NCBI RefSeq assembly: GCF_900182785.1
Contig: NZ_FXTS01000007.1
Span: forward strand, 124,001 to 188,000
From: Oceanospirillum linum
Lineage (GTDB): Bacteria > Pseudomonadota > Gammaproteobacteria > Pseudomonadales > Halomonadaceae
DNA length: 64,000 bases
Reading direction: 5' to 3'
Shown here: piece by piece, positions 8,655-17,810 of the stretch
Position numbering within the stretch: the first letter of the stretch is position 1
How the letters are laid out: every line of letters begins with the position of its first letter
Made by a program: the position numbers and the translations under genes
The notes under the pieces: generated by a model
Database searches by the model: none
Told to the model about the DNA's origin: nothing
What the model saw: only the letters and a program-made list of their open reading frames with translations

Positions 8655-10190
8655 TTAAATCAATTTCTTACGTTCATTTGATGGCGGTATATTCATTGCT
8701 TCACGGTACTTGGCAACAGTGCGTCTTGCAACCTTGATACCTTGCTCTGCCAGCATGTTAGCGAGCTTGCTGTCACTGAAGGGCTTCCTGGGAGGCTCAT
8801 CTGCGATCATTTTCTTAATCATAGCCCGAATTGCTGTGGAAGAGGCTTCTCCGCCAGCTGTTGTGCCGACATGACTTGAGAAAAAGTACTTCAGTTCAAA
8901 AATCCCACGAGGTGTATGAATATATTTCTGTGTCGTTACCCGGGATATCGTTGACTCATGCATTCCAATGGCGTCTGCGATGTCGTGCAGAACCAGGGGT
9001 TTCATCCCCTCTTCGCCTATCTCAAGAAATGCCTGTTGACGCTTAACAATTTCAATGCCTACCTTAAGCAGGGTTTCATTACGGCTATGCAGACTTTTCA
9101 GAAACCAGCGAGCTTCCTGGAGCTGGTTTTTCATAAAGGTGTTATCGCGGCTATTATCTGCGCGCTTGATGAGCCCTGAGTATGCCCCGTGAATTCTGAT
9201 CTTAGGTGCAATATCGGGGTTCAGGTCGACTTTCCAGTGATCCTCTTCCCGGGTGACAAACAGATCCGGCGCTATATATTCTGCGTGTTCCGTTGAGATC
9301 GATGAACCTGGTTTGGGATTCAGGCTGCGAATCAGCGCAATAATTTCCTGCAGTTCAGGTTCTTTGACCCTCAGACGACGCATCAGCTGAGTGAAGTCAC
9401 GACTGCCCAGCAGGTCTAAGTACAGTGTAATCAGCTTACGGGTTTTTTCCATCAGAAAAGCACTGGTATCCAGTGTTTCCAATTGAACCAGAAGACACTC
9501 CTGAAGGTCTTTTACTCCGCAGCCAATAGGATCGAGACTCTGAATATAGCCTTGTACAGCCTGAACATCTTCTATTTCCAGTTCGTATTCACCGGATTGT
9601 AGTTCACTTCTGCTTTGCAGACCTTCGTAGATCTCTTCGATAGGAGAGGACAGGTAGCCATCAGGGTCTATACTGTCGATAATAGCTTCAGCAATCATAC
9701 GGTCCCCGGCAGGGAGACCAGACAGATTAAGCTGCCATAGCAGATGGTCCTGCAAAGTTTCAGTGACAACACCACGCTGTTCCAGGTATGAACCGTCATC
9801 ATCGCTGGGGGCGGATGACTGTGTGTAGAGACTCTCCTGGTATACATCGTCCCATCCGCTATCTACGGGAAGATCCTCAGGTATGGAATCCTGCCAGCTA
9901 TCTTCAGCGGTGGCGGTGTAACTTTCCAGTTCTGACTCCTGGGACTCAGCAGAGGTATTGCCTTCACTTTCAGGCTTACTTTGCTCCTCTTTGTTGCTGT
10001 CAGCATTGCCCTCAGTATCGCTACCTGAGTTAAATTCATCCTCAACTTCCAGCATAGGGTTTGATTCCAGGGCTTCCTGAATCTCTTGCTGGAGGTCAAG
10101 TGTCGACAGCTGCAGCAAGCGGATCGCTTGTTGCAATTGAGGTGTCATGGTCAGGCTTTGACCAATTTTAAGCTGTAAGGCCGGTTTCAT
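8655..10190 (-). CDS. rpoN: RNA polymerase sigma-54 factor RpoN
   Basis: RpoN directs transcription from -24/-12 promoters and needs AAA+ activators such as NtrC (family knowledge). Visible regions are the Gln/Leu-rich activator-contact region I (residues 1-50, LKIGQSLTMTPQLQQAIRLL), an acidic region II (about 50-150), the core-binding domain, and the C-terminal RpoN box ARRTVAKYRE. The 511-residue length is slightly above E. coli's 477 because of the long acidic linker. It lies 25 bp downstream of lptB in the conserved lpt-rpoN-hpf-ptsN arrangement. Confidence 0.97.
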   Translation of the reverse strand: MKPALQLKIGQSLTMTPQLQQAIRLLQLSTLDLQQEIQEALESNPMLEVEDEFNSGSDTEGNADSNKEEQSKPESEGNTSAESQESELESYTATAEDSWQDSIPEDLPVDSGWDDVYQESLYTQSSAPSDDDGSYLEQRGVVTETLQDHLLWQLNLSGLPAGDRMIAEAIIDSIDPDGYLSSPIEEIYEGLQSRSELQSGEYELEIEDVQAVQGYIQSLDPIGCGVKDLQECLLVQLETLDTSAFLMEKTRKLITLYLDLLGSRDFTQLMRRLRVKEPELQEIIALIRSLNPKPGSSISTEHAEYIAPDLFVTREEDHWKVDLNPDIAPKIRIHGAYSGLIKRADNSRDNTFMKNQLQEARWFLKSLHSRNETLLKVGIEIVKRQQAFLEIGEEGMKPLVLHDIADAIGMHESTISRVTTQKYIHTPRGIFELKYFFSSHVGTTAGGEASSTAIRAMIKKMIADEPPRKPFSDSKLANMLAEQGIKVARRTVAKYREAMNIPPSNERKKLI

Positions 10191-10215
10191 AGGTTACGGC
10201 TTATTCCCAAAGTGG

Positions 10216-10941
10216 TTATAACTTGAACTCGTTCCCGAGATAGACATCCCGGACCTGTTGGTTATCCATGATATTAGCTGCATCGCCTTCGGCAATAATT
10301 TGTCCTGCACTGACGATATAGGCTTTCTCACAGATATCCAAGGTTTCACGAACATTGTGATCGGTAATAAGAACACCAATATTTCGTGCCTTAAGCTGGC
10401 GAATAATCGACTTGATCTCATTCACTGAAATAGGGTCGACCCCGGCAAAAGGTTCATCCAGCAGGATAAACGAGGGCTCTGTGGCTAACGCTCTGGCAAT
10501 TTCAACCCGGCGGCGCTCACCGCCAGACAGACTCATTCCCAGGCTTTTTCGGATATGAGTAATACTAAATTCGTTGAGCAGGCGTTCCAAATGCTCTTTG
10601 CGCGCTTTTTTGGTGAGGCCTTTTCGGGTTTCCAGAATACCCAGAATATTGTCTTCAACAGAGAGTTTACGGAAAATGGAGGCTTCCTGAGGTAGGTAAC
10701 CAACCCCTTTCTGTGCCCTACCGTGCATGGGTAAAGGTGTTATATCCTCTCCGTCCAGCGTAACGTATCCTGCATCGGAGCGAACTAAGCCGACTATCAT
10801 ATAAAAGGATGTCGTTTTACCTGCGCCATTTGGTCCCAGCAAACCGACAACCTGACCCTGGTTAACCTCAAGACTGATATCTTTGACAACCTGGCGTTTT
10901 TTATAGCTTTTTGCCAGATGACCGGCCTTCAGTGTTTTCAT
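10216..10941 (-). CDS. lptB: LPS export ABC transporter ATP-binding protein LptB
   Basis: LptB powers extraction of LPS from the inner membrane with LptFG and feeds it to LptC and LptA (family knowledge). The Walker A GPNGAGKTTS is near residue 34, the ABC signature LSGGERRRVEIARAL near 138, and the Walker B ILLDEPFAGVDP follows. The 241-residue length matches. Its start overlaps the lptA stop by 4 bp, indicating translational coupling in a kdsD-kdsC-lptC-lptA-lptB run. Confidence 0.98.
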   Translation of the reverse strand: MKTLKAGHLAKSYKKRQVVKDISLEVNQGQVVGLLGPNGAGKTTSFYMIVGLVRSDAGYVTLDGEDITPLPMHGRAQKGVGYLPQEASIFRKLSVEDNILGILETRKGLTKKARKEHLERLLNEFSITHIRKSLGMSLSGGERRRVEIARALATEPSFILLDEPFAGVDPISVNEIKSIIRQLKARNIGVLITDHNVRETLDICEKAYIVSAGQIIAEGDAANIMDNQQVRDVYLGNEFKL

Positions 10942-11510
10942 TGTGCCTGCTCACCTTCACCCGGAAACAGAATGATTTTTACCCGGCCATCCGTTGACTG
11001 TTCATTTTGTGTTTTATTCTGTCCCCAGGCCTGAATACGCTTACTTTGCAGGTGATAACGAATACGTTCACCGCTGAAGCTGTCCTGGCCATTTTCCAGC
11101 TCAGCCTGATGGGTTAACTCAACCTGCTGTTGTGATGCAAGGTAGTCAATTTTCATCGCATAGGCTTTAACAATAGGGTCTTCTGGCTTAGGTTGTTGCT
11201 GCAGGTAAACGCGATCATTGAGGCCTTCGGCAATAATTTTGTCAATTTCGCCGTCTGATCTGCGATAAACAGTTACTTTATGGGCTTTAACCCTGAGACT
11301 ACCTTGCTCTATTTCAACCTTACCTGTGTAAATAGCGGTGCCTTGGTCAGGGTTAAACTCAGCATTTTGTGCTAATACGCTGATGGGTTGTTGGGCGTCA
11401 TTTTCCAGTGCTGATGCAGGTGTAAATGCAAGACCTGTCATGATCAGCAGTAAGAGCCGATAGAATGCCTTAGTAAAGAAACGGGATAAATGACGAATAG
11501 GTTGTGCCAT
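10938..11510 (-). CDS. lptA: LPS transport periplasmic protein LptA
   Basis: LptA polymerises into the periplasmic bridge that carries LPS from LptC to LptD (family knowledge). An N-terminal signal sequence is visible (LLLLIMTGLAFTPASALEN). The beta-jellyroll OstA-like core starts at PISVLAQNAEFNPDQGTAIYTGKVEI, here quoted only in part of its extent (residues about 40-170). The 190-residue length fits. It overlaps lptB by 4 bp and follows lptC by 2 bp. Confidence 0.95.
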   Translation of the reverse strand: MAQPIRHLSRFFTKAFYRLLLLIMTGLAFTPASALENDAQQPISVLAQNAEFNPDQGTAIYTGKVEIEQGSLRVKAHKVTVYRRSDGEIDKIIAEGLNDRVYLQQQPKPEDPIVKAYAMKIDYLASQQQVELTHQAELENGQDSFSGERIRYHLQSKRIQAWGQNKTQNEQSTDGRVKIILFPGEGEQAQ

Positions 11511-11512
11511 GC

Positions 11513-12175
11513 TTATTTATCCTGTTGTGATTCCGGTACATTAGTTCTTTGGATCAGGGGCAGGCTTTGCTTCTGATAAAGGCTTTTGACCTGGTTTTTT
11601 AGCGTGATTTGGTTGGTCGTCAGATCAGCAAATAAGCCTATGGCGGAAGTCATGCCTTCCTGAGTGATAATCTTGATGGCCTTGTCTGTTGTTACCTGGT
11701 TTTTGTCCATATCAATATTCAGCTGTTCCGTGCTCAGCTGCATATCAACAGGAGCCTCAATCGTAGCATCTGACAGGTTTTCTGCCGATATCTGCCAGAC
11801 TATAACATTTTGATTTAATTGAAAATGACTGCCGTCACCTTCGACTAAACCAGAATTGGCCATCGCTTGCCACTGAGGCATACCAGTGCTTCCATAACTG
11901 ATGATCTCAGGGTTGACCAGCGCCGTTTCTTCAATATCAGGATAGTGCAGCAGGCGTTCACTCCTGAGTGAACGACTTAGTACACCATCGGCGTTATACT
12001 CCAGAAAGGTGCTGTTAACCGTATAGTAGTCTGGCTCAGATGGGGCATCAGGCAGATCGGAAAACAGGTCAAAAGACTGAGGGCGTTGTACGTCAAGGAA
12101 ATGTACTGCAACGCCCAGAGCCATAAGACCAATAAGGCTGATAAAACGTTTTTTCAGACGTTTACCAAATAGCAT
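11513..12175 (-). CDS. lptC: LPS export protein LptC
   Basis: LptC is the bitopic inner-membrane member of the Lpt bridge, receiving LPS from LptBFG (family knowledge). A single N-terminal membrane helix (FISLIGLMALGVAVHFL) precedes a periplasmic beta-jellyroll with PDYYTVNSTFLEYNADG, a typical LptC start. The ATG at 12175 gives 220 residues and lies just past the kdsC stop. A longer in-frame start at 12247 would run back into kdsC and is less likely. LptC is the least conserved Lpt protein, so position in the operon carries weight. Confidence 0.93.
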   Translation of the reverse strand: MLFGKRLKKRFISLIGLMALGVAVHFLDVQRPQSFDLFSDLPDAPSEPDYYTVNSTFLEYNADGVLSRSLRSERLLHYPDIEETALVNPEIISYGSTGMPQWQAMANSGLVEGDGSHFQLNQNVIVWQISAENLSDATIEAPVDMQLSTEQLNIDMDKNQVTTDKAIKIITQEGMTSAIGLFADLTTNQITLKNQVKSLYQKQSLPLIQRTNVPESQQDK

Positions 12176-12177
12176 TT

Positions 12178-12717
12178 TCAGCAACCCAGAATATAGTAAT
12201 CGAGAGCGTCCTGTAGGGTTCCCTGCGCTTGCATGATGAAGTCGCAAACTTCACGAACGGCACCCTGCCCACCTTTTCGATTGGTACACATGTCCGCATG
12301 CTGAACCATATATTCAGGCGCATTGGGCACGGTAATACCCAGTCCAGAGGCTTTGATTGCAGCAAGGTCCGGCAGGTCATCGCCGCAATAGGCTATTTTT
12401 GACCAGTCCAGGCGCTTATTCTCTTTTATTGTTTTCAGGGCTGCCAATTTGTCCTCGCGGCCCTGGAATAACGTTTTAATTCCCAGCGCCTGAGCCCGCA
12501 GCTCAACCATCTTAGAGCGTCGGCCGGTGATAATTGCAACTTCAACACCGCTGGCCTGCAGCATTTTGATGCCATGACCATCAAGGCTGTTGAATACCTT
12601 ACTCTCACTGCCATCGGCATGAAAGTAAAGGCTACCGTCCGTGAGCACACCATCGACGTCCAGTACCAGAAGGCGGATAGAACGGGCTTTATCTTTGGGT
12701 GTGTCGATATATGACAT
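12178..12717 (-). CDS. kdsC: 3-deoxy-D-manno-octulosonate 8-phosphate phosphatase KdsC
   Basis: KdsC hydrolyses KDO-8-P to KDO for LPS inner core synthesis (family knowledge). The HAD nucleophile motif LLVLDVDGVLTDG is at the N-terminus, followed by IITGRRS and the acidic motif AYCGDDLPDL. The 179-residue length and lack of a large cap match the tetrameric C0 HAD family. The ATG at 12717 has a GGAG site six bases upstream; the upstream TTG at 12729 overlaps that site and is less likely. The gene lies between kdsD and lptC. Confidence 0.96.
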   Translation of the reverse strand: MSYIDTPKDKARSIRLLVLDVDGVLTDGSLYFHADGSESKVFNSLDGHGIKMLQASGVEVAIITGRRSKMVELRAQALGIKTLFQGREDKLAALKTIKENKRLDWSKIAYCGDDLPDLAAIKASGLGITVPNAPEYMVQHADMCTNRKGGQGAVREVCDFIMQAQGTLQDALDYYILGC

Positions 12718-12774
12718 AAGAAGCTCCAAAAATGGCTCTGAATTCTGTGCTATGACAGAAGGGCTTTATACCTG

Positions 12775-12809
12775 GATTTAAGTCACGTGAGAGATTTAAA
12801 TCACGCGAG
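12775..12809. repeat. Imperfect 18-bp tandem duplication between kdsD and kdsC
   Basis: GATTTAAGTCACGTGAG (12775-12791) is repeated as GATTTAAATCACGCGAG (12793-12809), with 15 of 17 matches and a period of 18 bp. It lies in the ~110-bp gap between kdsD and kdsC, where no gene is expected. Each copy contains short palindromes (CACGTG, GATTTAAATC). Confidence 0.7.
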
Positions 12810-12827
12810 GCCTGAGTGACGACCGGT

Positions 12828-13793
12828 TTAAATAACGCCTGCCCGCAGCAAGTCATGCATATTAAGAGCACCAACAGGGCGACCCTCAGTATCTGTCACT
12901 AAGAGTGCATTAATTTTTTTCTGCTGCATGATTTCTACGGCTTCAGCTGCAAGCTGTTCTGCTGAAACGGTTACAGGGCTAGCCGTCATTACATCATCCA
13001 CGATGACCCTGTGGATATCTAAACCTTGGTCTAGCGTCCGGCGAAGATCACCATCGGTATAAATACCGGACAGCTGGCCCTGTTCAGAAACAACGCCTGC
13101 CATGCCGAGCCCTTTTTGGGTTATTTCCAGTAAAACTGTTTGCAGGACTGTTCCTGTTTTGACCAGTGGCAGGCGGTCTTCGGTATGCATGATGTCGGCT
13201 ACTTTCAGAAGCAAGCGGCGTCCCAGACTGCCACCGGGGTGAGAAAATGCAAAATCCTCCGGACTGAACCCTCTGGCTTCAAGAAGCGCTATAGCCAATG
13301 CATCCCCCATGACCAGCGCTGCTGTAGTGCTGGACGTTGGCGCAAGATCTAATGGGCAGGCTTCCTGTTTTATATCAATAAACAGATGGGCTTCTGAGAA
13401 CTTTGCAAGGGTCGAACTCTTTGAACCGGTAATGCTGATCAAAGGAATTGCCTGACGCTTCAGAAGTGGAAGTAGAGTCGTGACTTCTGAGGTTTCACCG
13501 GAGTTTGACAGGGCGATAACAACATCCCCACGGGTGATCATGCCCAGGTCACCATGGCTTGCTTCACCGGGATGAACAAAAAAAGCAGGGGTACCGGTGG
13601 AGGCCAGTGTAGCGGCAATTTTGTTCCCAATATGGCCGGATTTCCCCATGCCAGTGACAACAACTCTGCCGCTGCATGTTAGCAGCAGTTCGCAGGCATT
13701 CGTAAAGTTTGCATCAAGGTGGCGGGCCTGAGCAGTAACAGCTTCGGCTTCCAGTTTAATGGTTCGCTGTGCGGAGGTGATATAGTCATGCAT
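12828..13793 (-). CDS. kdsD: D-arabinose 5-phosphate isomerase KdsD
   Basis: KdsD converts ribulose 5-phosphate to arabinose 5-phosphate, the first committed KDO precursor (family knowledge). An N-terminal SIS domain (about residues 35-180) carries VVVTGMGKSGHIGNKIAATL and the HPGEASHGDLGM motif. Two CBS domains follow (about 205-320). The 321-residue length is close to E. coli's 328. A GGAG site precedes the ATG. It lies 13 bp after yrbG and leads into kdsC and the lpt genes. Confidence 0.96.
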   Translation of the reverse strand: MHDYITSAQRTIKLEAEAVTAQARHLDANFTNACELLLTCSGRVVVTGMGKSGHIGNKIAATLASTGTPAFFVHPGEASHGDLGMITRGDVVIALSNSGETSEVTTLLPLLKRQAIPLISITGSKSSTLAKFSEAHLFIDIKQEACPLDLAPTSSTTAALVMGDALAIALLEARGFSPEDFAFSHPGGSLGRRLLLKVADIMHTEDRLPLVKTGTVLQTVLLEITQKGLGMAGVVSEQGQLSGIYTDGDLRRTLDQGLDIHRVIVDDVMTASPVTVSAEQLAAEAVEIMQQKKINALLVTDTEGRPVGALNMHDLLRAGVI

Positions 13794-13806
13794 GAAGAGG
13801 TCTCCG

Positions 13807-14766
13807 TCAGATTGCAGCCAGATAAACGGTATAGAGATAACCGATATAAATAAGACTCAGAATGCCGCCTTCCAGGCGGTTCAGCTTGCCTTTTTTACGC
13901 ATAATAACGATAAGAGCGGCCACCAGCAGGGTAAGACCTGCCATTGTGAGGTAATCGCGCCCCATCACGTCTGGGTCAATAACCACTGTTGCAAAGAAAC
14001 CCGGAACCGGCAATACAGCAAGCAGATTGAAAATATTTGAGCCAACAACGTTACCTAGGGCGATTTCATGATGACGTTTAAGTGCACTGGCAACACTTGC
14101 GGCCAATTCAGGCAGGCTGGTGCCAATAGCAACAATCGTGAGGCCGATAATGACATCGCTGATGCCGAAAGATGTTGCAATATTGATGGCGCCCCAGACC
14201 AGCATGCGTGAGCTGCCAATCAGAAGTGCCAGACCCAGCAGCAGCCAGAAAATTGCTTTTCCCTGGGGCATATCCGGGATCTCTTCCTCCTGGTCTGCCA
14301 TCGAATCAGAGTCACCTTTAAATAACCACAGCAGACTAAGCACCAGAGCAGCCACCAGAATCAGAGAGTCAACAAGGGTGATCTGACCGTCGATCATGAC
14401 GGCTCCTGCCAGGAGTGTAATACCAAGCAGTAAGGGAATCTCTTTACGCATCAGTTTCATATTGATGGGCAGAGGTGCAATTAATGCTGTAATACCGAGC
14501 ACAAGACCTATATTGGCGATGTTTGAGCCAAGGGCATTACCTACGGCAAGTCCCGGATTACCTCCGATAGCGGCGATAGCTGACACCAGTATTTCAGGCG
14601 CAGAAGTCCCGATGGATACTATAGTCATACCTATCAGCATAGGTGACATGCCAAGATTTTTTGCTGTTGCAGCGGCGCCGGCAATAAAGCGGTCGGCACT
14701 CCAAACCAGCAGAGCTAAGCCAATAATCAAAGCAGCTATTGAAAAGGGGAGTGTTTCGGGAATCAT
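13807..14766 (-). CDS. yrbG: YrbG-like Ca2+/Na+ antiporter (CaCA family)
   Basis: This is a ten-helix cation/Ca2+ exchanger of the CaCA superfamily; YrbG itself has no firmly established physiological role in E. coli (family knowledge). Two inverted alpha repeats are visible: GMTIVSIGTSAPEILVS with GNALGSNIANIGLVLG, and GLTIVAIGTSLPELAAS with GNVVGSNIFNLLAVL. Both keep the ion-binding acidic residues and the GSN motif. The 319-residue length is standard. It is the first gene of the minus-strand kds-lpt-rpoN run and diverges from mlaF across 238 bp. Confidence 0.94.
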   Translation of the reverse strand: MIPETLPFSIAALIIGLALLVWSADRFIAGAAATAKNLGMSPMLIGMTIVSIGTSAPEILVSAIAAIGGNPGLAVGNALGSNIANIGLVLGITALIAPLPINMKLMRKEIPLLLGITLLAGAVMIDGQITLVDSLILVAALVLSLLWLFKGDSDSMADQEEEIPDMPQGKAIFWLLLGLALLIGSSRMLVWGAINIATSFGISDVIIGLTIVAIGTSLPELAASVASALKRHHEIALGNVVGSNIFNLLAVLPVPGFFATVVIDPDVMGRDYLTMAGLTLLVAALIVIMRKKGKLNRLEGGILSLIYIGYLYTVYLAAI

Positions 14767-15004
14767 AAGGCCTGTTTAATTCAGTTAAGTGTCGGGGGGG
14801 GCAATTAAAGAAGTTACGGTGGCCGAATGCAAGTCTGAAATTGTGAAACCTGCGTATAGAGTTGTAATGAAAGAGGGATGCATAAATTGATAAAGTGATC
14901 AATAAAACGATACTGATTAATATGAAAGCTGTATTTCTTTGCCCTCTACGGTAAAGTTCAGCCTTCTTAAAATTGCACATTTCGTACAGGGTTTCTTATT
15001 TAAT
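14767..15004. promoter_or_regulatory. Divergent promoter region yrbG / mlaF
   Basis: This 238-bp AT-rich gap must hold promoters for both divergent operons. An inverted repeat ATTGAT-6-ATCAAT lies at 14886-14903. A possible -35 TTGATA overlaps it at 14888-14893, with no clear -10. No coding sequence is seen. Confidence 0.45.
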
Positions 15005-15829
15005 ATGTCTGATACTGCCAATTTGGTTGAGATCAACGGGCTCACATTTTTGCGTGAGAAGCGTGCGATTTTTTCAGATCTGAGTCTGCGTATACCTAAA
15101 GGGAAGATCACCGCTATTATGGGGCCCAGCGGAACCGGTAAAACCACCTTGCTTCGCCTGATAGGGGGGCAGCTGAAGCCCGATCAGGGTAATGTTGTTG
15201 TTGATGGTCTCGGAGTGCCGGGGTTGAGCCGTAAGCAGTTGTTTGAACTTCGTCAGCGAATGGGAATGCTTTTTCAGAGTGGTGCACTTTTTTCTGAACT
15301 CAGTGTTTTTGAAAACGTTGCTTTTCCTTTGAGGGTTCATACGTCACTGCCAGACGATATGATACGGGATCTGGTACTGATTAAACTTGAGTCAGTTGGT
15401 CTGCGTGGTGCCCGTGATTTAATGCCCTCGGAGCTTTCGGGCGGTATGGGCAGACGTGTAGCTCTGGCTCGTGCTATTGCGCTGGATCCTGAACTTATGA
15501 TGTATGACGAGCCTTTTGTAGGGCAGGATCCTATAACGCTTGGGGTTTTGGTGAAACTGATTCGTCAGCTGAATGATGCACTTAATATGACAACAGTGCT
15601 TGTTTCCCATGATATTGATGAGTGTCTGAGTATTGCGGACCATGTTTGTGTGCTGAGCGGTGGGCAGGTATTGGTGGAAGGAACCCCTGAAGAGATTCTT
15701 AAAAGTGACCTGGCTGAAGTAAAACAGTTTATACAGGGGTTGCCGGACGGTCCGGTGCCTTTCAGGTATCCGGCGAGTGATTTTGCTGAGGATATTCTAT
15801 TCGCCGGTAAGAGTGGAGTGTCAGTGTAA
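15005..15829 (+). CDS. mlaF: Phospholipid transport ABC ATPase MlaF
   Basis: MlaF is the ATPase of the MlaFEDB complex, which with MlaC and MlaA keeps phospholipids out of the outer-membrane outer leaflet (family knowledge). Walker A is GPSGTGKTT, the signature is LSGGMGRRVALARAI, and Walker B is LMMYDEPFVGQDP. The GQDP form is typical of MlaF. The ATG at 15005 gives 274 residues; the frame extends to a TTG at 14939 without family support. Its stop overlaps the mlaE ATG by one base. Confidence 0.97.
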   Translation: MSDTANLVEINGLTFLREKRAIFSDLSLRIPKGKITAIMGPSGTGKTTLLRLIGGQLKPDQGNVVVDGLGVPGLSRKQLFELRQRMGMLFQSGALFSELSVFENVAFPLRVHTSLPDDMIRDLVLIKLESVGLRGARDLMPSELSGGMGRRVALARAIALDPELMMYDEPFVGQDPITLGVLVKLIRQLNDALNMTTVLVSHDIDECLSIADHVCVLSGGQVLVEGTPEEILKSDLAEVKQFIQGLPDGPVPFRYPASDFAEDILFAGKSGVSV

Positions 15830-16611
15830 TGCTGGATTGGTTGCAACATATAGGTCATAGAGTGCTTTCCGTTGTTGCCGGGTTAGGCCGTTCAGCACAG
15901 CTTCTGATAGCGGCGCTTTTTGGGGTTGGCTATGTTCTGAAAAATTTCCGACTCCTGGTTAAGCAGGTCTATGTAACAGGGGTTTTATCCATCGCCATTA
16001 TTGGCGTGTCCGGCCTTTTTATCGGTATGGTTCTTGGGCTTCAGGGATATTCTATTCTGGTAGATTTTGGCGCTGAAGAAGCATTGGGGCAGATGGTTGC
16101 ACTGACGCTGCTTCGTGAGCTGAGTCCTGTTGTTGCTGCATTACTATTTGCGGGACGTGCCGGCTCTGCCCTCACAGCAGAGATCGGTCTGATGAAAGCA
16201 ACAGAGCAATTAGCCAGTATGGAAATGATCGGTGTCGATCCGATTAAGCGGGTTATTGCACCGCGCCTTTATGCCGGGATTATCGCGTTACCGCTTTTGT
16301 GTATTTTGTTTAGCGTGGTTGGTGTCTGGGGTGGCATGTTGGTTGGTGTGGAATGGCTTGGGGTTTTTGAAGGCTCCTACTGGGGTAATATGCAGGCCTC
16401 GGTTAGCTTTATTCATGATGTCTTAAATGGTGTGATTAAAAGTGTTGTCTTTGCTTTTGTCGTGACCTGGATCGCTGTTTTTCAGGGCTATGACCTGGAG
16501 CCAACATCAGAGGGTATCAGTCGTGCAACGACTAAAACGGTGGTGCATGGCTCGCTGGCAGTATTGGGGCTGGACTTTGTTTTGACTGCATTAATGTTTG
16601 GGGATTTTTGA
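15829..16611 (+). CDS. mlaE: Phospholipid transport permease MlaE
   Basis: MlaE is the permease dimer of the MlaFEDB transporter in the inner membrane (family knowledge). The 260-residue protein has an amphipathic N-terminal interface helix and about five membrane segments. The conserved coupling region is ALTLLRELSPVVAALLFAGR followed by GSALTAEIGLMKATEQ. It is translationally coupled to mlaF by a one-base overlap (TAATG) and one base separates its stop from the mlaD start. Confidence 0.97.
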   Translation: MLDWLQHIGHRVLSVVAGLGRSAQLLIAALFGVGYVLKNFRLLVKQVYVTGVLSIAIIGVSGLFIGMVLGLQGYSILVDFGAEEALGQMVALTLLRELSPVVAALLFAGRAGSALTAEIGLMKATEQLASMEMIGVDPIKRVIAPRLYAGIIALPLLCILFSVVGVWGGMLVGVEWLGVFEGSYWGNMQASVSFIHDVLNGVIKSVVFAFVVTWIAVFQGYDLEPTSEGISRATTKTVVHGSLAVLGLDFVLTALMFGDF

Positions 16612-16612
16612 T

Positions 16613-17077
16613 ATGACAACTCGTTGGATCGAGATCAGTGTGGGTGGCTTTGTCATCGCAGGTTCTCTGGCATTATTACTTCTGGCCTTTAAGGTCAGCG
16701 GACTTGACCTGAGTAGCGATGATAAAAACGCTTATACGGTTTATGCTCACTTCAATAACATTGGTGGCTTGAAGCCCAGAGCTAAAGTTACCATGGCGGG
16801 TGTTACCATAGGCCGTGTTTCCGCCGTGGAAATCGATTCACAGTGGTATGATGCCAAAGTGACACTGAAAATTGATAACAGTATGCGAAATAAGTTGTCC
16901 ACGGATACAACGGCTATGATTCTTACCTCCGGGCTTTTGGGGGAGAACTACATTGGCTTGGTTGTCGGTGCGGAAGAAGAGATGTTGGCTGATGGCGGTG
17001 AGATACGGGATACTCAGCCAGCACTCGTGCTGGAAGATCTGATTGGAAAATTCCTTTCCAGTATGGGTAAAGAGTAA
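16613..17077 (+). CDS. mlaD: MCE-domain phospholipid transport protein MlaD
   Basis: MlaD forms a hexameric periplasmic MCE ring on MlaFEB through which phospholipid passes (family knowledge). One N-terminal membrane helix (residues about 8-27) is followed by a single MCE domain with FNNIGGLKPRAKVTMAGVTI and TSGLLGENYIGL, then VLEDLIGKFL. At 154 residues it lacks the ~30-residue C-terminal tail of the E. coli protein. The ATG at 16613 lies immediately after the mlaE stop. Confidence 0.96.
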   Translation: MTTRWIEISVGGFVIAGSLALLLLAFKVSGLDLSSDDKNAYTVYAHFNNIGGLKPRAKVTMAGVTIGRVSAVEIDSQWYDAKVTLKIDNSMRNKLSTDTTAMILTSGLLGENYIGLVVGAEEEMLADGGEIRDTQPALVLEDLIGKFLSSMGKE

Positions 17078-17142
17078 GCACCATCGGTTCACATATAAAT
17101 CCGGTTCTTTCCGGAAATAAGATAAATCTAAAGAGTTAAATT

Positions 17143-17808
17143 ATGCTGACGCAGCGATCTATATTCGGTTTTTTGGCATCTGTAGTTCTGGTGCTTGCTG
17201 TGGTTATGCCTGCCAGAGCGGTTGTCGAAACACCAAAAGACGTGGTAACCCGAACGGCCAATGAGTTATTGGGTATTATTGAAGAAGCTCGTATCTACTA
17301 CGATGAAAACCCTCAGCGCTTTTATGACAATGTTGAGCAAATTCTGGCGCCTGCTATCGATATGCGTCGTTTTGCTGCAGGTGTAATGGCTAAATACTAC
17401 CGGGTTGCGACCAAGGATCAGCGTCGCCGGTTTCTGGATGTGTTCAAGGGCAGTATGATCCGGACTTATGCTAAAGGACTGCTGGCTTTTTCCAATGAAG
17501 AGATTCGGGTGTTGGAGCCCAAAGGGCCATCCCGTGACCCTGACCGTGATACGGTGGAGATGGAAATAGTGGCGGTTGATGGAACCGTTTACCCTATTAT
17601 CTACTCCATGCGTAAAGGAAATGATGGCCTCTGGCGTATTACCAATGTAACGGTCAACGGTATTAATCTTGGACTGACATTCCGCAATCAGTTTGATAGT
17701 GCAATGCAGGCCCATAACCGCGATTTTGACTATGTCATTGAGAACTGGCTGAAAAGTGATTCTGCCTCTGTCATTTCAGGGGATTCCGCTGAAGAAGCGA
17801 GCGAGTAA
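17143..17808 (+). CDS. mlaC: Periplasmic phospholipid-binding protein MlaC
   Basis: MlaC is the soluble periplasmic shuttle that carries phospholipid between MlaA-porin and MlaD (family knowledge). A signal peptide is visible (VLVLAVVMPARAVVETP). The Tol_Ttg2 domain follows, with VEQILAPAIDMRRFAAGVMA, RRFLDVFKGSMIRTYAKGL, and the C-terminal WRITNVTVNGINLGLTFRNQF. The 221-residue length matches the family. Confidence 0.96.
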   Translation: MLTQRSIFGFLASVVLVLAVVMPARAVVETPKDVVTRTANELLGIIEEARIYYDENPQRFYDNVEQILAPAIDMRRFAAGVMAKYYRVATKDQRRRFLDVFKGSMIRTYAKGLLAFSNEEIRVLEPKGPSRDPDRDTVEMEIVAVDGTVYPIIYSMRKGNDGLWRITNVTVNGINLGLTFRNQFDSAMQAHNRDFDYVIENWLKSDSASVISGDSAEEASE

Positions 17809-17810
17809 CG

